Shown here: positions 31,576 through 40,345 of the stretch, in pieces
How positions within the stretch are numbered: position 1 is the stretch's first letter
Layout of the letters: every line of letters begins with the position of its first letter
Assembly (NCBI GenBank): GCA_045601345.1
Contig: JAZRZL010000053.1
Span: forward strand, 1-61,328
DNA length: 61,328 nt
Source of the DNA: SVMC01 sp045601345
GTDB lineage: Bacteria; Bacillota; Clostridia; Oscillospirales; Oscillospiraceae
Direction: 5' to 3'
Translations under genes and position numbers: made by a program
The notes under the pieces: model-generated
Database searches by the model: none
The model's input: only the letters and a program-made list of their open reading frames with translations
What the model was told of the DNA's origin: nothing

Positions 31576-31928
31576 AGATTCTCCTCCTTGCACCACGCAG
31601 TCCAGATTTCCGGGCAGTAGCCGACGGTGGCCTTTTTCCCGCAGCGCACCACCGGGGTTTTCATCAGTCTCGGATCATCGAACACCTTGTCCTCTTTGCT
31701 GCGTACATCATCGGTATAGCGGAGCAGATCAAGTGTAGGAGAATTGCTTTCCCAGTTGATGAGCTTGTCAATGCCGCCAACGGCACGGAGTACACTGTCA
31801 AATTCTCCGCCCGACATACCGTAGCGGGCAAGGTCGATGCGCTGAAAGCTGATCCGGCGTTCTTTGAAGAATCGCTCGGCTTTTTTTGTGTCAAAGCACT
31901 TGTTCAATCCAAATATCTGAATGTTCAA
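31572..31928 (-). CDS. ArsC/Spx-family thioredoxin-fold protein
   Basis: A 118-residue protein. The N-terminal strand-turn NIQIFGLNKCFDTKKAERFF has a single Cys at the family's active position, and PRLMKTPVVRCGKKATVGYC is the family's C-terminal core. Closest in pattern to the ArsC-related proteins of unknown substrate, not clearly true arsenate reductase or Spx (no CxxC). TTG start at 31928 after GGAGGT; it overlaps the truA stop as TTGA, so translation is coupled. Confidence 0.8.
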   Translation of the reverse strand: MNIQIFGLNKCFDTKKAERFFKERRISFQRIDLARYGMSGGEFDSVLRAVGGIDKLINWESNSPTLDLLRYTDDVRSKEDKVFDDPRLMKTPVVRCGKKATVGYCPEIWTAWCKEENL

Positions 31929-32662
31929 AAATAATTTACCTCCATCAGGCATAATCCATGGGGCGGCGCAGTAAAGCCCGCCTCACGGCGTTCGGGCTGA
32001 GATAGTAGGCGGGAGATATCCTCCATTGGGCGCTCTCCCCAGCCAATTTCAAGCAATGTGCCCACCATAATGCGCACCATATTATAAAGAAAACCGTCGC
32101 CTGTGATACGAATATGCACTTCTTTGCCGATATTTTCTACCGTCAAGCCGTAAATTGTACGGACGGTGGATTTTTTTAACATTCTGCCGGTACAAAAGGA
32201 GCGGAAATCATGTACACCCACAAATTGCTCTGCTGCCATGCACATCAGCTCCACGTCAGGAATGCGCTCGGGGACATAGCAGTACTTCCGCTCGAAAATA
32301 CACGGCTCCGGGGCAATCCAGAGGCGATAGCGATAGGTTTTGCTTGCCGGGGTCAGCCGCGCATGAAATCTTGGCTCTGCTGGCTCCACGGAAATCAGGC
32401 CGATATCATCAGGGAGATAGTGATTTACATAACGCAGAATTTCGCTCGGTTTTCTATCCCCGGAAAGCTCTGTGCTGGCAACCTGTCCCATAGCATGAAC
32501 GCCCGCATCGGTGCGTCCGCTGCCGTGAATCGTCACATCCCGACCCTCCATGCGGGTCAGGACAGCCTCCAGCTTTCCCTGAATGGTCTGGGGAGTGTCA
32601 TTTAGGCGCTGCCAGCCGCGGTATCTGCTGCCGTCGTAGGCAATGGTCAGCTTATAATTCAT
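31925..32662 (-). CDS. truA: tRNA pseudouridine(38-40) synthase
   Basis: A 245-residue TruA. The catalytic Asp lies in IHGSGRTDAGVHAMGQVAST; YDGSRYRGWQ near the start and FLYNMVRIMVGTLLEIGWG near the end are family landmarks. It converts uridines 38-40 of the tRNA anticodon arm to pseudouridine. The ATG at 32662 overlaps the stop of the small gene upstream (ATGA). Confidence 0.95.
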   Translation of the reverse strand: MNYKLTIAYDGSRYRGWQRLNDTPQTIQGKLEAVLTRMEGRDVTIHGSGRTDAGVHAMGQVASTELSGDRKPSEILRYVNHYLPDDIGLISVEPAEPRFHARLTPASKTYRYRLWIAPEPCIFERKYCYVPERIPDVELMCMAAEQFVGVHDFRSFCTGRMLKKSTVRTIYGLTVENIGKEVHIRITGDGFLYNMVRIMVGTLLEIGWGERPMEDISRLLSQPERREAGFTAPPHGLCLMEVNYF

Positions 32663-32784
32663 GCAAGCTCGGCCTCCATTTCTCTCCATGCCTCCTGCCG
32701 CGTATCGGCAGAAAAAAGGAATTTTCCGTTCTCGTCGTATACTTCAATATGTCCGCCCACGGGAATAAAGGAATAAGCCATCAT
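32659..32784 (-). CDS. 41-residue small protein coupled to truA
   Basis: A tiny protein (MMAYSFIPVGGHIEVYDENG continuing KFLFSADTRQEAWREMEAELA) just after TAGGAGGTACG. Its stop codon overlaps the truA start by 4 bp. A beta-hairpin-like N-terminus and an acidic helix are predicted by eye. Too short for default gene calling; the good RBS and exact coupling support it. Function unknown; a translational coupler is the minimal role. Confidence 0.6.
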   Translation of the reverse strand: MMAYSFIPVGGHIEVYDENGKFLFSADTRQEAWREMEAELA

Positions 32785-32806
32785 CGTACCTCCTAAAAAG
32801 CAGCAA

Positions 32807-32836
32807 GGCTCTGGCACAGATCCAAAGCCTTGCACA
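32807..32836 (-). terminator. terminator of the lysozyme gene
   Basis: On the minus strand GCAAGGCT / AGCCTTGC stem, then TGCTTTTT. Confidence 0.7.
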
Positions 32837-32901
32837 CAAACAAAGGACACTTCGCTCTGTCTGTACGTATCTTATTCCATTTACTGTCCCATTTTCAGGA
32901 C

Positions 32902-34305
32902 TTAGGCAATGCCCTGCCGCAGAATATCGCCAAGGCGCACCAAAATGGCGGCGGCCTGTGCTCTGGTAGCAACATTCTTAGGGGAAAGGTAGCCGTTGCC
33001 TACCCCGTTCATAAGTCCAGTTCCCACCGCCCACTGCATTGGCTCAATCGCATAGTTAGATACGTTGGCTGCATCTTTAAACGCATCAAGAGAGCCATGG
33101 AGGGAGGTATCGGTTGCGCCGAAGGTTTTGCTGTATTTAAAGAGCATAGTTGCCATTTGCTCACGGGTGATGTTTTTATCCGGTGCAAAGGAGGTTTTGG
33201 AAACGCCATTGATTACGGCCTTTTCATAAGCCCAGCGCACAGCTTCGCAGTACCAGCTCCCGGCTACGACATCGGTAAAGGGAAGCTCTGCTGTACACGT
33301 CGGCTTTCCCGCGATGCGATGGAGCACCGTTGCGAACATGGCGCGGGTCATTTTGTTGGCCGGACGGAAGCTGCCATCGCTATAGCCTGTAAAGAGGCCT
33401 GTCTGCGTAGCCGTACACACCTCGTCAGCGAACCAGTCGGTTTCGTATACGTCCGTGAAGCCGCCAACGGTCTTCGGCTTCGGGGTATTCGGATCAAGGT
33501 CGATTGGACCGGGATCGGTTTCGCTCCACTTTGCATGGGCAGTTTGTACAAGCGTGTTGGCAACGGTTTTGTTATGGATCGGATTGCCGCTATCATCAAA
33601 CCAGCCGGCGAAATAATAGCCCTCTTTGGTGGGCACCGAAATGGATTCCTCCAGTCCATAGGGCTGATTGATAAAGGTATATACGCGAAGCTCATCTATT
33701 GTGCCGCCATCCAAATCCAGCATCAGGCAGGCATACGGGCATTTACTCATATTGGTCGCAAAGCGGATATATTCCCCATGGAAGAACATATAGTTTTCGC
33801 TCATGCGGCGGAGCATTGTACCCTCAGAGGGCTTGCCGCCGACATTGATCCAGTCTCCCAAGCAGTTCATCAGCTCCAGCTCCCCAATATTTCCTTTGGT
33901 GATAAGCTTAGGCAGGGTGTAGCCGCTGCTCATCCAGGAGCTGCCGAGGGCATATGTAAGGTCGATCATGCAGTCGAACTGGCTTTGGGTGGGATTCATG
34001 CCATTACGGTTTACAAAGGAATTAACTGCATCCACAGCATTTTGAACCTCCGCACGGAGAAGTTCTGCTCCTTTTTCCTCGGTAATGCCGTTGGGATAAT
34101 CATCAATGCCGCAGGTTGTGCCGTAGCCGATGGCCCAATGCTGATAATCCCAATAGGCTGTTGCGGAAAAGCCTTCGTGTTCTTTAATAAAGTTAATCAG
34201 GCTGTCACTGGCATCCATTTTCACTGCTGCATGGACGTGGACGGGTGACAGCGTCAATACAAGGCTGAGTGCCAGTAGGAAACCGATGAATTTCTTATTT
34301 TTCAT
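32902..34305 (-). CDS. secreted GH24 lysozyme with InlB-type repeat and SLH domains
   Basis: A 467-residue secreted protein. Signal peptide ending VHVHA (residue about 26). GH24 phage-type lysozyme domain (about 30-185) with the catalytic pattern KEHEGFSATAYWD...AIGYGTT. A Listeria-Bacteroides/InlB-type repeat (about 215-260: GYYFAGWFDDSGNPI), then three SLH domains (about 285-467: FTDVYETDWFADEV; FTDVVAGSWYCEAV; FKDAANVSNYAIEP). It cleaves peptidoglycan and is held on secondary cell-wall polymer. An endogenous phage-type lysozyme with SLH anchoring is uncommon; cell-wall turnover or attack on neighbours are both possible. AGAGGT RBS before ATG 34305. Confidence 0.9.
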   Translation of the reverse strand: MKNKKFIGFLLALSLVLTLSPVHVHAAVKMDASDSLINFIKEHEGFSATAYWDYQHWAIGYGTTCGIDDYPNGITEEKGAELLRAEVQNAVDAVNSFVNRNGMNPTQSQFDCMIDLTYALGSSWMSSGYTLPKLITKGNIGELELMNCLGDWINVGGKPSEGTMLRRMSENYMFFHGEYIRFATNMSKCPYACLMLDLDGGTIDELRVYTFINQPYGLEESISVPTKEGYYFAGWFDDSGNPIHNKTVANTLVQTAHAKWSETDPGPIDLDPNTPKPKTVGGFTDVYETDWFADEVCTATQTGLFTGYSDGSFRPANKMTRAMFATVLHRIAGKPTCTAELPFTDVVAGSWYCEAVRWAYEKAVINGVSKTSFAPDKNITREQMATMLFKYSKTFGATDTSLHGSLDAFKDAANVSNYAIEPMQWAVGTGLMNGVGNGYLSPKNVATRAQAAAILVRLGDILRQGIA

Positions 34306-34461
34306 TTTGATACCTCTTGACATCAATTTGTTACTGCCCGAGTAGATTATACCAAATAATTCTAAAATGTCAAGAGTATTTTTTTATGATTTAACGTTTT
34401 TCTGCGGTTTTTCAGGGGAGTTTTCAAATGTTTGCCGGAATTTCCTGCATTTTCCGTCAGG

Positions 34462-36072
34462 TTAGTCCATATTTGGGTGTGTATTTTCATTCTCTGTTTG
34501 CAGAATCCATGCTTCTGCGCTGCAAATTCCGTCTACAGCGGCGGACATAATACCGCCCGCGTAGCCCGCACCCTCGCCGCAGGGATAAAGTCCGGCCACA
34601 TTGCTTTGCCTGTTTTCTCCCCGGACAATACGCACCGGGCAGGAGCTGCGGGTTTCCGGTGCGGTGAGTATGGCATCGGCCTGATCGAATCCGGCAAGAT
34701 GCTTGCTTAGTGCAGGAATGGCCTGTTCCAGCGTGGCGGTAATGCGCTGTGGCAGCACCTCATGCAAGTCGCACAGCGTCACACCGGGACGGTAGGTGGG
34801 CTGCACGGTACCGAGCGCTTTGGTAGGCCGTCGGGCAAGGAAATCCTCCACTCGCTGCGCAGGCGCACGATAATTGCCGCCGCCGACCGCAAAAGCAATG
34901 CGCTCAATCTCCTGCTGCCAGTACATACCGCCCAGAGGGGTGGCATCCGGGAAATCGGAGGTCGGCAGTGTGACAAGCAAGGCGCTGTTGGCATTCCCGC
35001 CGTCCCGGTTGTGGTAGCTCATGCCGTTGGTGACCACGCCGCCTTCTTCTGAAGCTGCCGCGACCACATAGCCGCCGGGACACATACAGAAGGTATAGGC
35101 GCTGGTGCCGTCGGGCAGATGGCAGGAGAGTTTATAGTCTGCCGCCGGGAGCTTGGCACGTTCGCGGCCATATTGTGAGCGATCAATATGTGCCTGTGAA
35201 TGCTCTATACGCACCCCCATGGAAAAGGGCTTAGGCTCCAGCCGTACCCCTTCACGAAGCAGCATCTGGAAGGTATCTCTGGCACTGTGACCGGGTGCAA
35301 GGAACAGCGCATCGCAGGAAAGTACATAGCTTCCATCGGGTGCGGCCACCACTACCGCGCAAAGCTTGCCGTTTTCGGTAAGAATTTTTGTCATTTGCTG
35401 GCGAAAGCGTACCTCGCCGCCCAGACGCTCCACCCTTGCGCGCAGATTCTGCACGACCGTAAACAGGCAGTCCGTTCCCACATGGGGCTTGGCATCATAG
35501 AGAATTTCCTCCGGCGCACCGGCCTTTACCAGCTGTGCCAGCACCCAGGGAATCCGCGCATTGCCGGTGCCGGTATGGAGCTTGCCATCGGAGAAGGTAC
35601 CTGCGCCGCCCTCGCCAAACTGCACATTGCTGCGCACATCAAGCTTCCCTGTCTGCCAAAAGGTCTCCACCTTTTCCCGGCGTGTTGGCGCATTGTCTCC
35701 GCGTTCCAAAACAATGGGACGGAGACCTGCCAGCGCCAGCGTCAGCGCCGCAAACATCCCCGCAGGGCCAAATCCCACCACCACAGGGCGATTTTTGGGG
35801 AAAACCTTCGCTTTAGGCGGCTTATAGTAGCGCTCGTCCACCTTCTGCGCCCTCGGGCAGCGCCGCAACACCTGTCGCTCGCCGGAATGGAGCGTGACAT
35901 CCACGGTATAGAGAATGCGGATCTCCGGCTTTTTTCTCGCATCAATTGACTTTTTATGAATCCGCAGGGTCTTGATCTCTGCGGAGGTAATTTTCAGAGC
36001 TGTAGCTGTCAGATAGCGCAGTTGGCTCTCGGATTGTTCCGGCGTGAGCACGATATCCCGAATTCTAATCAT
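34462..36072 (-). CDS. FAD-dependent oxidoreductase (large, uncharacterised)
   Basis: A 536-residue flavoprotein. Residues 1-90 form an N-terminal domain of the type often found in these dehydrogenases. The Rossmann motif VVVGFGPAGMFAALTLALAG is near 100; VQFGEGGAGTFSDGKLHTGT and FLAPGHSARDTF follow, and the end has GLYPCGEGAGYAGGIMSAAV, the FAD-closing motif. The family is widespread and the substrate unknown. The start overlaps the upstream flavoprotein gene by 8 bp, so both are one operon. Confidence 0.88.
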   Translation of the reverse strand: MIRIRDIVLTPEQSESQLRYLTATALKITSAEIKTLRIHKKSIDARKKPEIRILYTVDVTLHSGERQVLRRCPRAQKVDERYYKPPKAKVFPKNRPVVVGFGPAGMFAALTLALAGLRPIVLERGDNAPTRREKVETFWQTGKLDVRSNVQFGEGGAGTFSDGKLHTGTGNARIPWVLAQLVKAGAPEEILYDAKPHVGTDCLFTVVQNLRARVERLGGEVRFRQQMTKILTENGKLCAVVVAAPDGSYVLSCDALFLAPGHSARDTFQMLLREGVRLEPKPFSMGVRIEHSQAHIDRSQYGRERAKLPAADYKLSCHLPDGTSAYTFCMCPGGYVVAAASEEGGVVTNGMSYHNRDGGNANSALLVTLPTSDFPDATPLGGMYWQQEIERIAFAVGGGNYRAPAQRVEDFLARRPTKALGTVQPTYRPGVTLCDLHEVLPQRITATLEQAIPALSKHLAGFDQADAILTAPETRSSCPVRIVRGENRQSNVAGLYPCGEGAGYAGGIMSAAVDGICSAEAWILQTENENTHPNMD

Positions 36073-37294
36073 TGGTTTGCTCCTTCCTGTAATCCCCCAG
36101 AGCGCCCGCTGTCCAGCCGGATGACCATGCCCATTGAAGATTGTAGCCACCGCAGTCACCATCAATATCCAGTACCTCGCCGGTGGCATACAGGCCGGGA
36201 ATCCGTCGGCTCTCCAGCGTCACGGGGTCAAATTCGCTTGTCAGGATGCCGCCCGCTGTGACCTGTGCCTGTGATAACTCCATTGCGCCGGAAATTGGGA
36301 AGGAAAAATGCTTGATAGAAAATGCAATTTCTTTTCGCTGCTGCCCTGTGAGGGAGGCTACAGGCTGCTCGAAGGCATAGCCCAAATAGCGAAGCAGGGT
36401 CCTTCCAAGGCGATTATGCAATAAGCCTGTCAAATAATTTTCCATGGTCAGTGCAGGGAAGCGCTGTTTCCGTTCTGTCAGGAAGGCGAAAATGGCTGCC
36501 TCTGTGCGGCAGGGGCACAGATCAAGCACCACCTCCAGACCGTCGTTTCGTCCGGCACAGCTTCTTGCCAGCGGAAAGATGCATGGCCCGCTGAGGCCAA
36601 ATTCTGTGAACTGTACCTCTCCTTCCTCCTGTGCCAGCCCATGGCCATTTTGAAGGAGCGTTGCCACCGCCGTACACCGTACACCCTTGACAGAGCGCAC
36701 ACGGGAAGGCTCTGTGCGCAGTTGGGTCAGCGCGGGATAGAGCTTTGTGCAGTGATGGCCAAAGGATTTTAATATTGTATAGCCCGCGCCTACGCCACCG
36801 AGCCGATCCCCGGCAAGACCGCCGCAGGCCACAATCACCTTGTCAGCGGTGTCACAGCCATCGGCATATTCGAGATAAAATAACCCCTTGCGGCGCTTTA
36901 CGCGCAGAATCTCACAGCCAAGCTTCATCGCACAGCCGCTTGCCTCCAGCGCCAGCCGCAGGACATCCAGCACAGAATTGGCCTGATCGCTGAACGGATA
37001 GATCTTGCCATCGGCTTCGGTTACGGTGAGAAGTCCCAGATCTTCAAAAAATGAGAGCGTTTTCTCTACGCCAAACCGCTCCAGAGAGGGCAAAATAAAG
37101 CTGGGATCTGCGCCGTGATAATGGGAGACGGCGGCATTTCGGTTGGATAAGTTGCATCGCCCGTTGCCGGTCGCGGAGAGCTTTTTCCCCAGTCGCGCCT
37201 GTCGTTCATAGATGGTCACACGGTTTCCCTCCCGACAGGCGCGCAGAGCGGCCATCATGCCGGACGCACCACCGCCAATCACTGCAATATTCAT
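36065..37294 (-). CDS. HI0933/YhiN-family flavoprotein (BaiN/RdsA-like)
   Basis: A 409-residue flavoprotein. N-terminal FAD motif IAVIGGGASGMMAALRACRE, then GKKLSATGNGRCNLSN, a family signature, and a C-terminal GLYATGEVLDIDGDCGGYNL. Relatives include BaiN, a bile-acid reductase, and RdsA, but most members are uncharacterised, so the reaction is open. First gene of the two-flavoprotein operon. Confidence 0.9.
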   Translation of the reverse strand: MNIAVIGGGASGMMAALRACREGNRVTIYERQARLGKKLSATGNGRCNLSNRNAAVSHYHGADPSFILPSLERFGVEKTLSFFEDLGLLTVTEADGKIYPFSDQANSVLDVLRLALEASGCAMKLGCEILRVKRRKGLFYLEYADGCDTADKVIVACGGLAGDRLGGVGAGYTILKSFGHHCTKLYPALTQLRTEPSRVRSVKGVRCTAVATLLQNGHGLAQEEGEVQFTEFGLSGPCIFPLARSCAGRNDGLEVVLDLCPCRTEAAIFAFLTERKQRFPALTMENYLTGLLHNRLGRTLLRYLGYAFEQPVASLTGQQRKEIAFSIKHFSFPISGAMELSQAQVTAGGILTSEFDPVTLESRRIPGLYATGEVLDIDGDCGGYNLQWAWSSGWTAGALGDYRKEQTND

Positions 37295-37372
37295 ATAGCT
37301 CCCCCCATTTCGTTTCCCTTATTATATCGAATTTTCCCCCATTGCGCAACCGTCAGAGAATGGCGGCCACGA

Positions 37373-37640
37373 TAATTGAATGAGTTAAGAAAATGTGAAC
37401 ATCAGGGTAGAGAACGTTATGTCAACCGCGCGCAACAGGGCGGTGGGCGGTTCTCAATGGCAGTAAATTAACAAGCCCCTGCCTTCCCCTCTGGGGAAGG
37501 TGCCGCCCGCAGGCGGCGGATGAGGTTTGCTTCCTGAAACTGAGTGCTTTCTATGTTAGAAAGATTTTCGGTTTTGGCAGTACGTCCAATGACCTCTTCC
37601 GTCTCGCTTCGCTCGACAGCCCCCTTGGCCTCTACCGCCA
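37373..37640. repeat. dispersed intergenic repeat, copy E
   Basis: Begins ATAATTGAATGAGTTAAGAA, continues AACGTTATGTCAACCGCGCG, CTTCCCCTCTGGGGAAGGTG, CCGCCCGCAGGCGGCGGATG, and CGTCTCGCTTCGCTCGACAG. Copy F (45418-45690) matches it over its full length, including the first 110 bp that copies B-D lack. The rest of 37295-37837 is AT-rich without a gene. Confidence 0.85.
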
Positions 37641-37837
37641 TTGGGCTGTAAATCGTGGCTTTTCTTCATCCAAAAAAATATTTAATTTATATTGCAATTT
37701 AACTTTATATAAGGTAAAATAAAAAAGAGAAATATCGTATGGTGTGTGGATTTTGATAAAATGAGACCTCCGTAGCCTCCAGCTTTTAAATATATTTTGT
37801 ACCTATTGAAAATCATATTATTTGAGGAGCAAATAAA

Positions 37838-38614
37838 ATGAATAAGCCGAAAGATGTCGTTGAAATTGATATTATGCAAATAGTTCAGGCCATATTGCAT
37901 CGCCTGTGGGTGGTTATTCTTTCGGCAGTTTTAGGAGGGGCAATCCTGTTTTCTTACGCTACATACCGAATCACACCGCAATACATGGCGCAGGCAATGC
38001 TGTATGTCAACAATAACAACCTGTCTCTTCAGGGAGCCTCCCTGTCTATTTCAGGTTCTGATTTGACTACCGCACAAAATCTGGTGTCAACCTACATTGT
38101 CATTCTGAACAGCCGGTTAACACTCAATGAAGTGATCAGTGAATCCGGATTGGATTACAGCTATGAGCAATTGAAGGGTATGATATCGGCAGAATCTGTG
38201 AACAATACCGCGGTGCTTCGAGTTTCCGTAACCAGCCCCGATCCGCAGGAAGCAAGATTGATTGCCAATACCATTCTGGATGTTCTGCCGGAAAAAATCA
38301 CCGATGTGATAAACGGCAGCTCTGTACGTGTAGTTGATTATGCGGTAACTCCGTCAAGTAAGATTTCTCCGAATATTACCAAGTATACTGAAATAGGTAT
38401 CCTTCTTGGCATTGCCATCGCCTGCCTGATTATCGCTCTTTTCCAGATCACAGACAAGCTGATTCATAATGAAGAATATCTTACGGAAACCTACAAACTG
38501 CCGGTATTGGCAATTATTCCGGATTTGTACAACAATTCCAAGTCCGGTTACAATTACAATTACAAGGGCGGCTATAACGGTTATGAAAAGACGGAGAAGG
38601 AGGTGACCACGTGA
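37838..38614 (+). CDS. polysaccharide co-polymerase / kinase activator (Wzz, CapA/YveK type)
   Basis: A 258-residue membrane protein with helices at about 24-46 and 186-206 enclosing an extracellular domain rich in Ser/Asn (LYVNNNNLSLQGASLSISGS). The Wzz pattern VVDYAVTPSSKISPN precedes the second helix. The cytoplasmic tail is Tyr/Asn-rich (NNSKSGYNYNYKGGYNGYEK). In Firmicutes this adaptor activates the tyrosine kinase encoded next and controls polymer length. TTTGAGGAGC RBS. Its stop overlaps the kinase start. Confidence 0.88.
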   Translation: MNKPKDVVEIDIMQIVQAILHRLWVVILSAVLGGAILFSYATYRITPQYMAQAMLYVNNNNLSLQGASLSISGSDLTTAQNLVSTYIVILNSRLTLNEVISESGLDYSYEQLKGMISAESVNNTAVLRVSVTSPDPQEARLIANTILDVLPEKITDVINGSSVRVVDYAVTPSSKISPNITKYTEIGILLGIAIACLIIALFQITDKLIHNEEYLTETYKLPVLAIIPDLYNNSKSGYNYNYKGGYNGYEKTEKEVTT

Positions 38615-39558
38615 TGTTAAAAAAAGGAAAATCGAATACCCATGCGAACCATAAATTCAAACTCCTATCGCTATCTAAATCAGAATCAGAATTTTCCTTA
38701 AACTCGCAAAGGAAGCATACCGTCGGAAGTCGCTTGAGCTTTGCTGCTGCAGAGGCATATAAGCTGCTGAGAACCAATCTGATTTTTACGATTGATGACG
38801 ATAGAGAATGCAAGATTATTGGTGTAACAAGTGCGCTTCGTCACGAAGGGAAAAGTACATCCTCCATAAATCTGGCCTACACGCTGGCGGAAAGCAATAA
38901 GCGTGTACTGCTGGTAGAAGGGGACATGAGAATCCCGGTTTTTGCCTCCACGCTGGGTATAGAAACTACCTTGGGCTTGTCTCACGTGTTGGCGGGAATT
39001 TCTTCTCTCAATGAAACGGTGCATGAGAATGTACTGATTCAAAATTTGTGTGTCATCACGGCTGGCGATATCCCCCCCAATCCTTCGGAATTGATATCAT
39101 CCAAACGCATGGAGCAGATGCTCAATGACGCAGCGAAAGACTTTGAGTACATCATTATAGACCTTCCACCAGTCAATGCCGTAAGCGACAGCCTTGCGGT
39201 TGCCGGCTTGCTGTCTGGTATGCTTATGGTGGTACGACGGGACTATTGCGACCAGCAATCTCTGGCGGATGCAATGCAGAAGCTGAATCTTCTGGAAACA
39301 AAGATTCTGGGCTTTATATTTAATGACTCCGATCCGGCAGAAAATCGGTATTATCGGTATAAGAAGTATCGGAAGAGCTATTATAAACGTGGCTACGGCT
39401 ACTATTATCGCCGGGGCTATTACAAACACGGTTACGGCTACGGTTACGGTTATGGTTATGGATATGGTCATAGAAAGAAAGGAAACACAACAACCACTAC
39501 AAATAAAGCGACTACATCTACTCCGTTATCGGATACTGAGGTAAAGAGCAACTCTTAA
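38611..39558 (+). CDS. bacterial tyrosine kinase (CpsD/CapB type) with Tyr-Gly tail
   Basis: A 315-residue BY-kinase. Walker A in RHEGKSTSSINLAY, Walker A' VLLVEGDMRIPVFAS, Walker B IIIDLPPVNAVSD. The C-terminal tail (about 245-290) is extreme: many Tyr with Arg/Lys, then an array of Tyr-Gly repeats ending GHRKKG. Autophosphorylation of such tails controls export partners and is reversed by the phosphatase encoded next. GTG 38611 or ATG 38614 starts after AAGGAGGTGA. The tail's DNA (39405-39470) is a short tandem repeat prone to slippage. Confidence 0.92.
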   Translation: MMLKKGKSNTHANHKFKLLSLSKSESEFSLNSQRKHTVGSRLSFAAAEAYKLLRTNLIFTIDDDRECKIIGVTSALRHEGKSTSSINLAYTLAESNKRVLLVEGDMRIPVFASTLGIETTLGLSHVLAGISSLNETVHENVLIQNLCVITAGDIPPNPSELISSKRMEQMLNDAAKDFEYIIIDLPPVNAVSDSLAVAGLLSGMLMVVRRDYCDQQSLADAMQKLNLLETKILGFIFNDSDPAENRYYRYKKYRKSYYKRGYGYYYRRGYYKHGYGYGYGYGYGYGHRKKGNTTTTTNKATTSTPLSDTEVKSNS

Positions 39559-39562
39559 AATT

Positions 39563-40345
39563 ATGTTTGATTTTCATACCCATATTCTCCCCGAGATAGA
39601 TGATGGCAGCAGAAATGTTACGGAAAGCCTCATCATGGTGCGGGAGCTGAAGAAGCAGGGCGTTTCCGGCATCGCGGCCACGCCACACTTCTATGCAAAT
39701 TGGATAGCCCCGGATCGGTTTTTTGCAGAAAGACAGGCTGCATGGGAAAAGCTGGCACCCGATCTGCCATCGGATGCGCCCGAAATTCGTTTGGGCGCAG
39801 AAGTACAATACTTTGAAGGCATCCATCGTTTTGATGGGCTGGATGCGTTCTGCCTGGAGGGCACAGAGCTTCTGCTTTTGGAGATGCCTATGGGTATGTG
39901 GACGGCAAGAATGGTCTCCTCCATTGTGGAAATCAACAGCCGCGCAGGTATTACGGTTATGTTGGCGCATATTGAACGATACCTGCGTTACCGAAATCAG
40001 GAGGCCATGGATCGGCTTTTGCAGCACGGTGTCCTTATGCAGGCCAGCACAGACTTTTTTGCGGAGAAGCGTCGGATGGCTATGCGGATGCTGCTGGCGG
40101 GGGAAATCCATTTTTTAGGTACGGATTGCCACAATATGACCAGTAGAAAACCAAACTTTTCCGCTGCTGTAGAGGTTATTTCTCGTGAAAAGGGAGAAAA
40201 ATGGCGCATAGATTTGGAGCGGAGAGAGGCGGTCGTGCTGCATGAAACGAAGAACAGCATGGATAATTTACGGCATACTCGCGCTGCTGATTGGTCTGCT
40301 GCTATATATGAATCTGCAAATCCGGCCGGAGGAACAGACGACTGA
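39563..40345 (+). CDS. PHP-type tyrosine phosphatase (CpsB/CapC/YwqE)
   Basis: A 260-residue Mn-dependent phosphatase. The N-terminus MFDFHTHILPEIDDGSRNVT holds the metal-binding His-x-His; further ligands are in IAATPHFYAN, LAHIERY and LGTDCHN. It removes phosphate from the neighbouring kinase tail. The family part ends near residue 230 (EAVVLHET); about 30 more residues are read through into the sortase gene in another frame, giving a 104-bp overlap. The extension looks like low-information sequence. Confidence 0.9.
   Translation: MFDFHTHILPEIDDGSRNVTESLIMVRELKKQGVSGIAATPHFYANWIAPDRFFAERQAAWEKLAPDLPSDAPEIRLGAEVQYFEGIHRFDGLDAFCLEGTELLLLEMPMGMWTARMVSSIVEINSRAGITVMLAHIERYLRYRNQEAMDRLLQHGVLMQASTDFFAEKRRMAMRMLLAGEIHFLGTDCHNMTSRKPNFSAAVEVISREKGEKWRIDLERREAVVLHETKNSMDNLRHTRAADWSAAIYESANPAGGTDD

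Noticed and set aside
31572..31928. Calling the ArsC-fold protein an arsenate reductase.
   Set aside because: No arsenic genes nearby and the key residue pattern does not allow a choice between ArsC, Spx and related proteins.
39563..39600. Reading the PHP protein as histidinol phosphatase or polymerase PHP domain.
   Set aside because: Its place behind a BY-kinase and the size fit the CpsB/YwqE tyrosine phosphatase.
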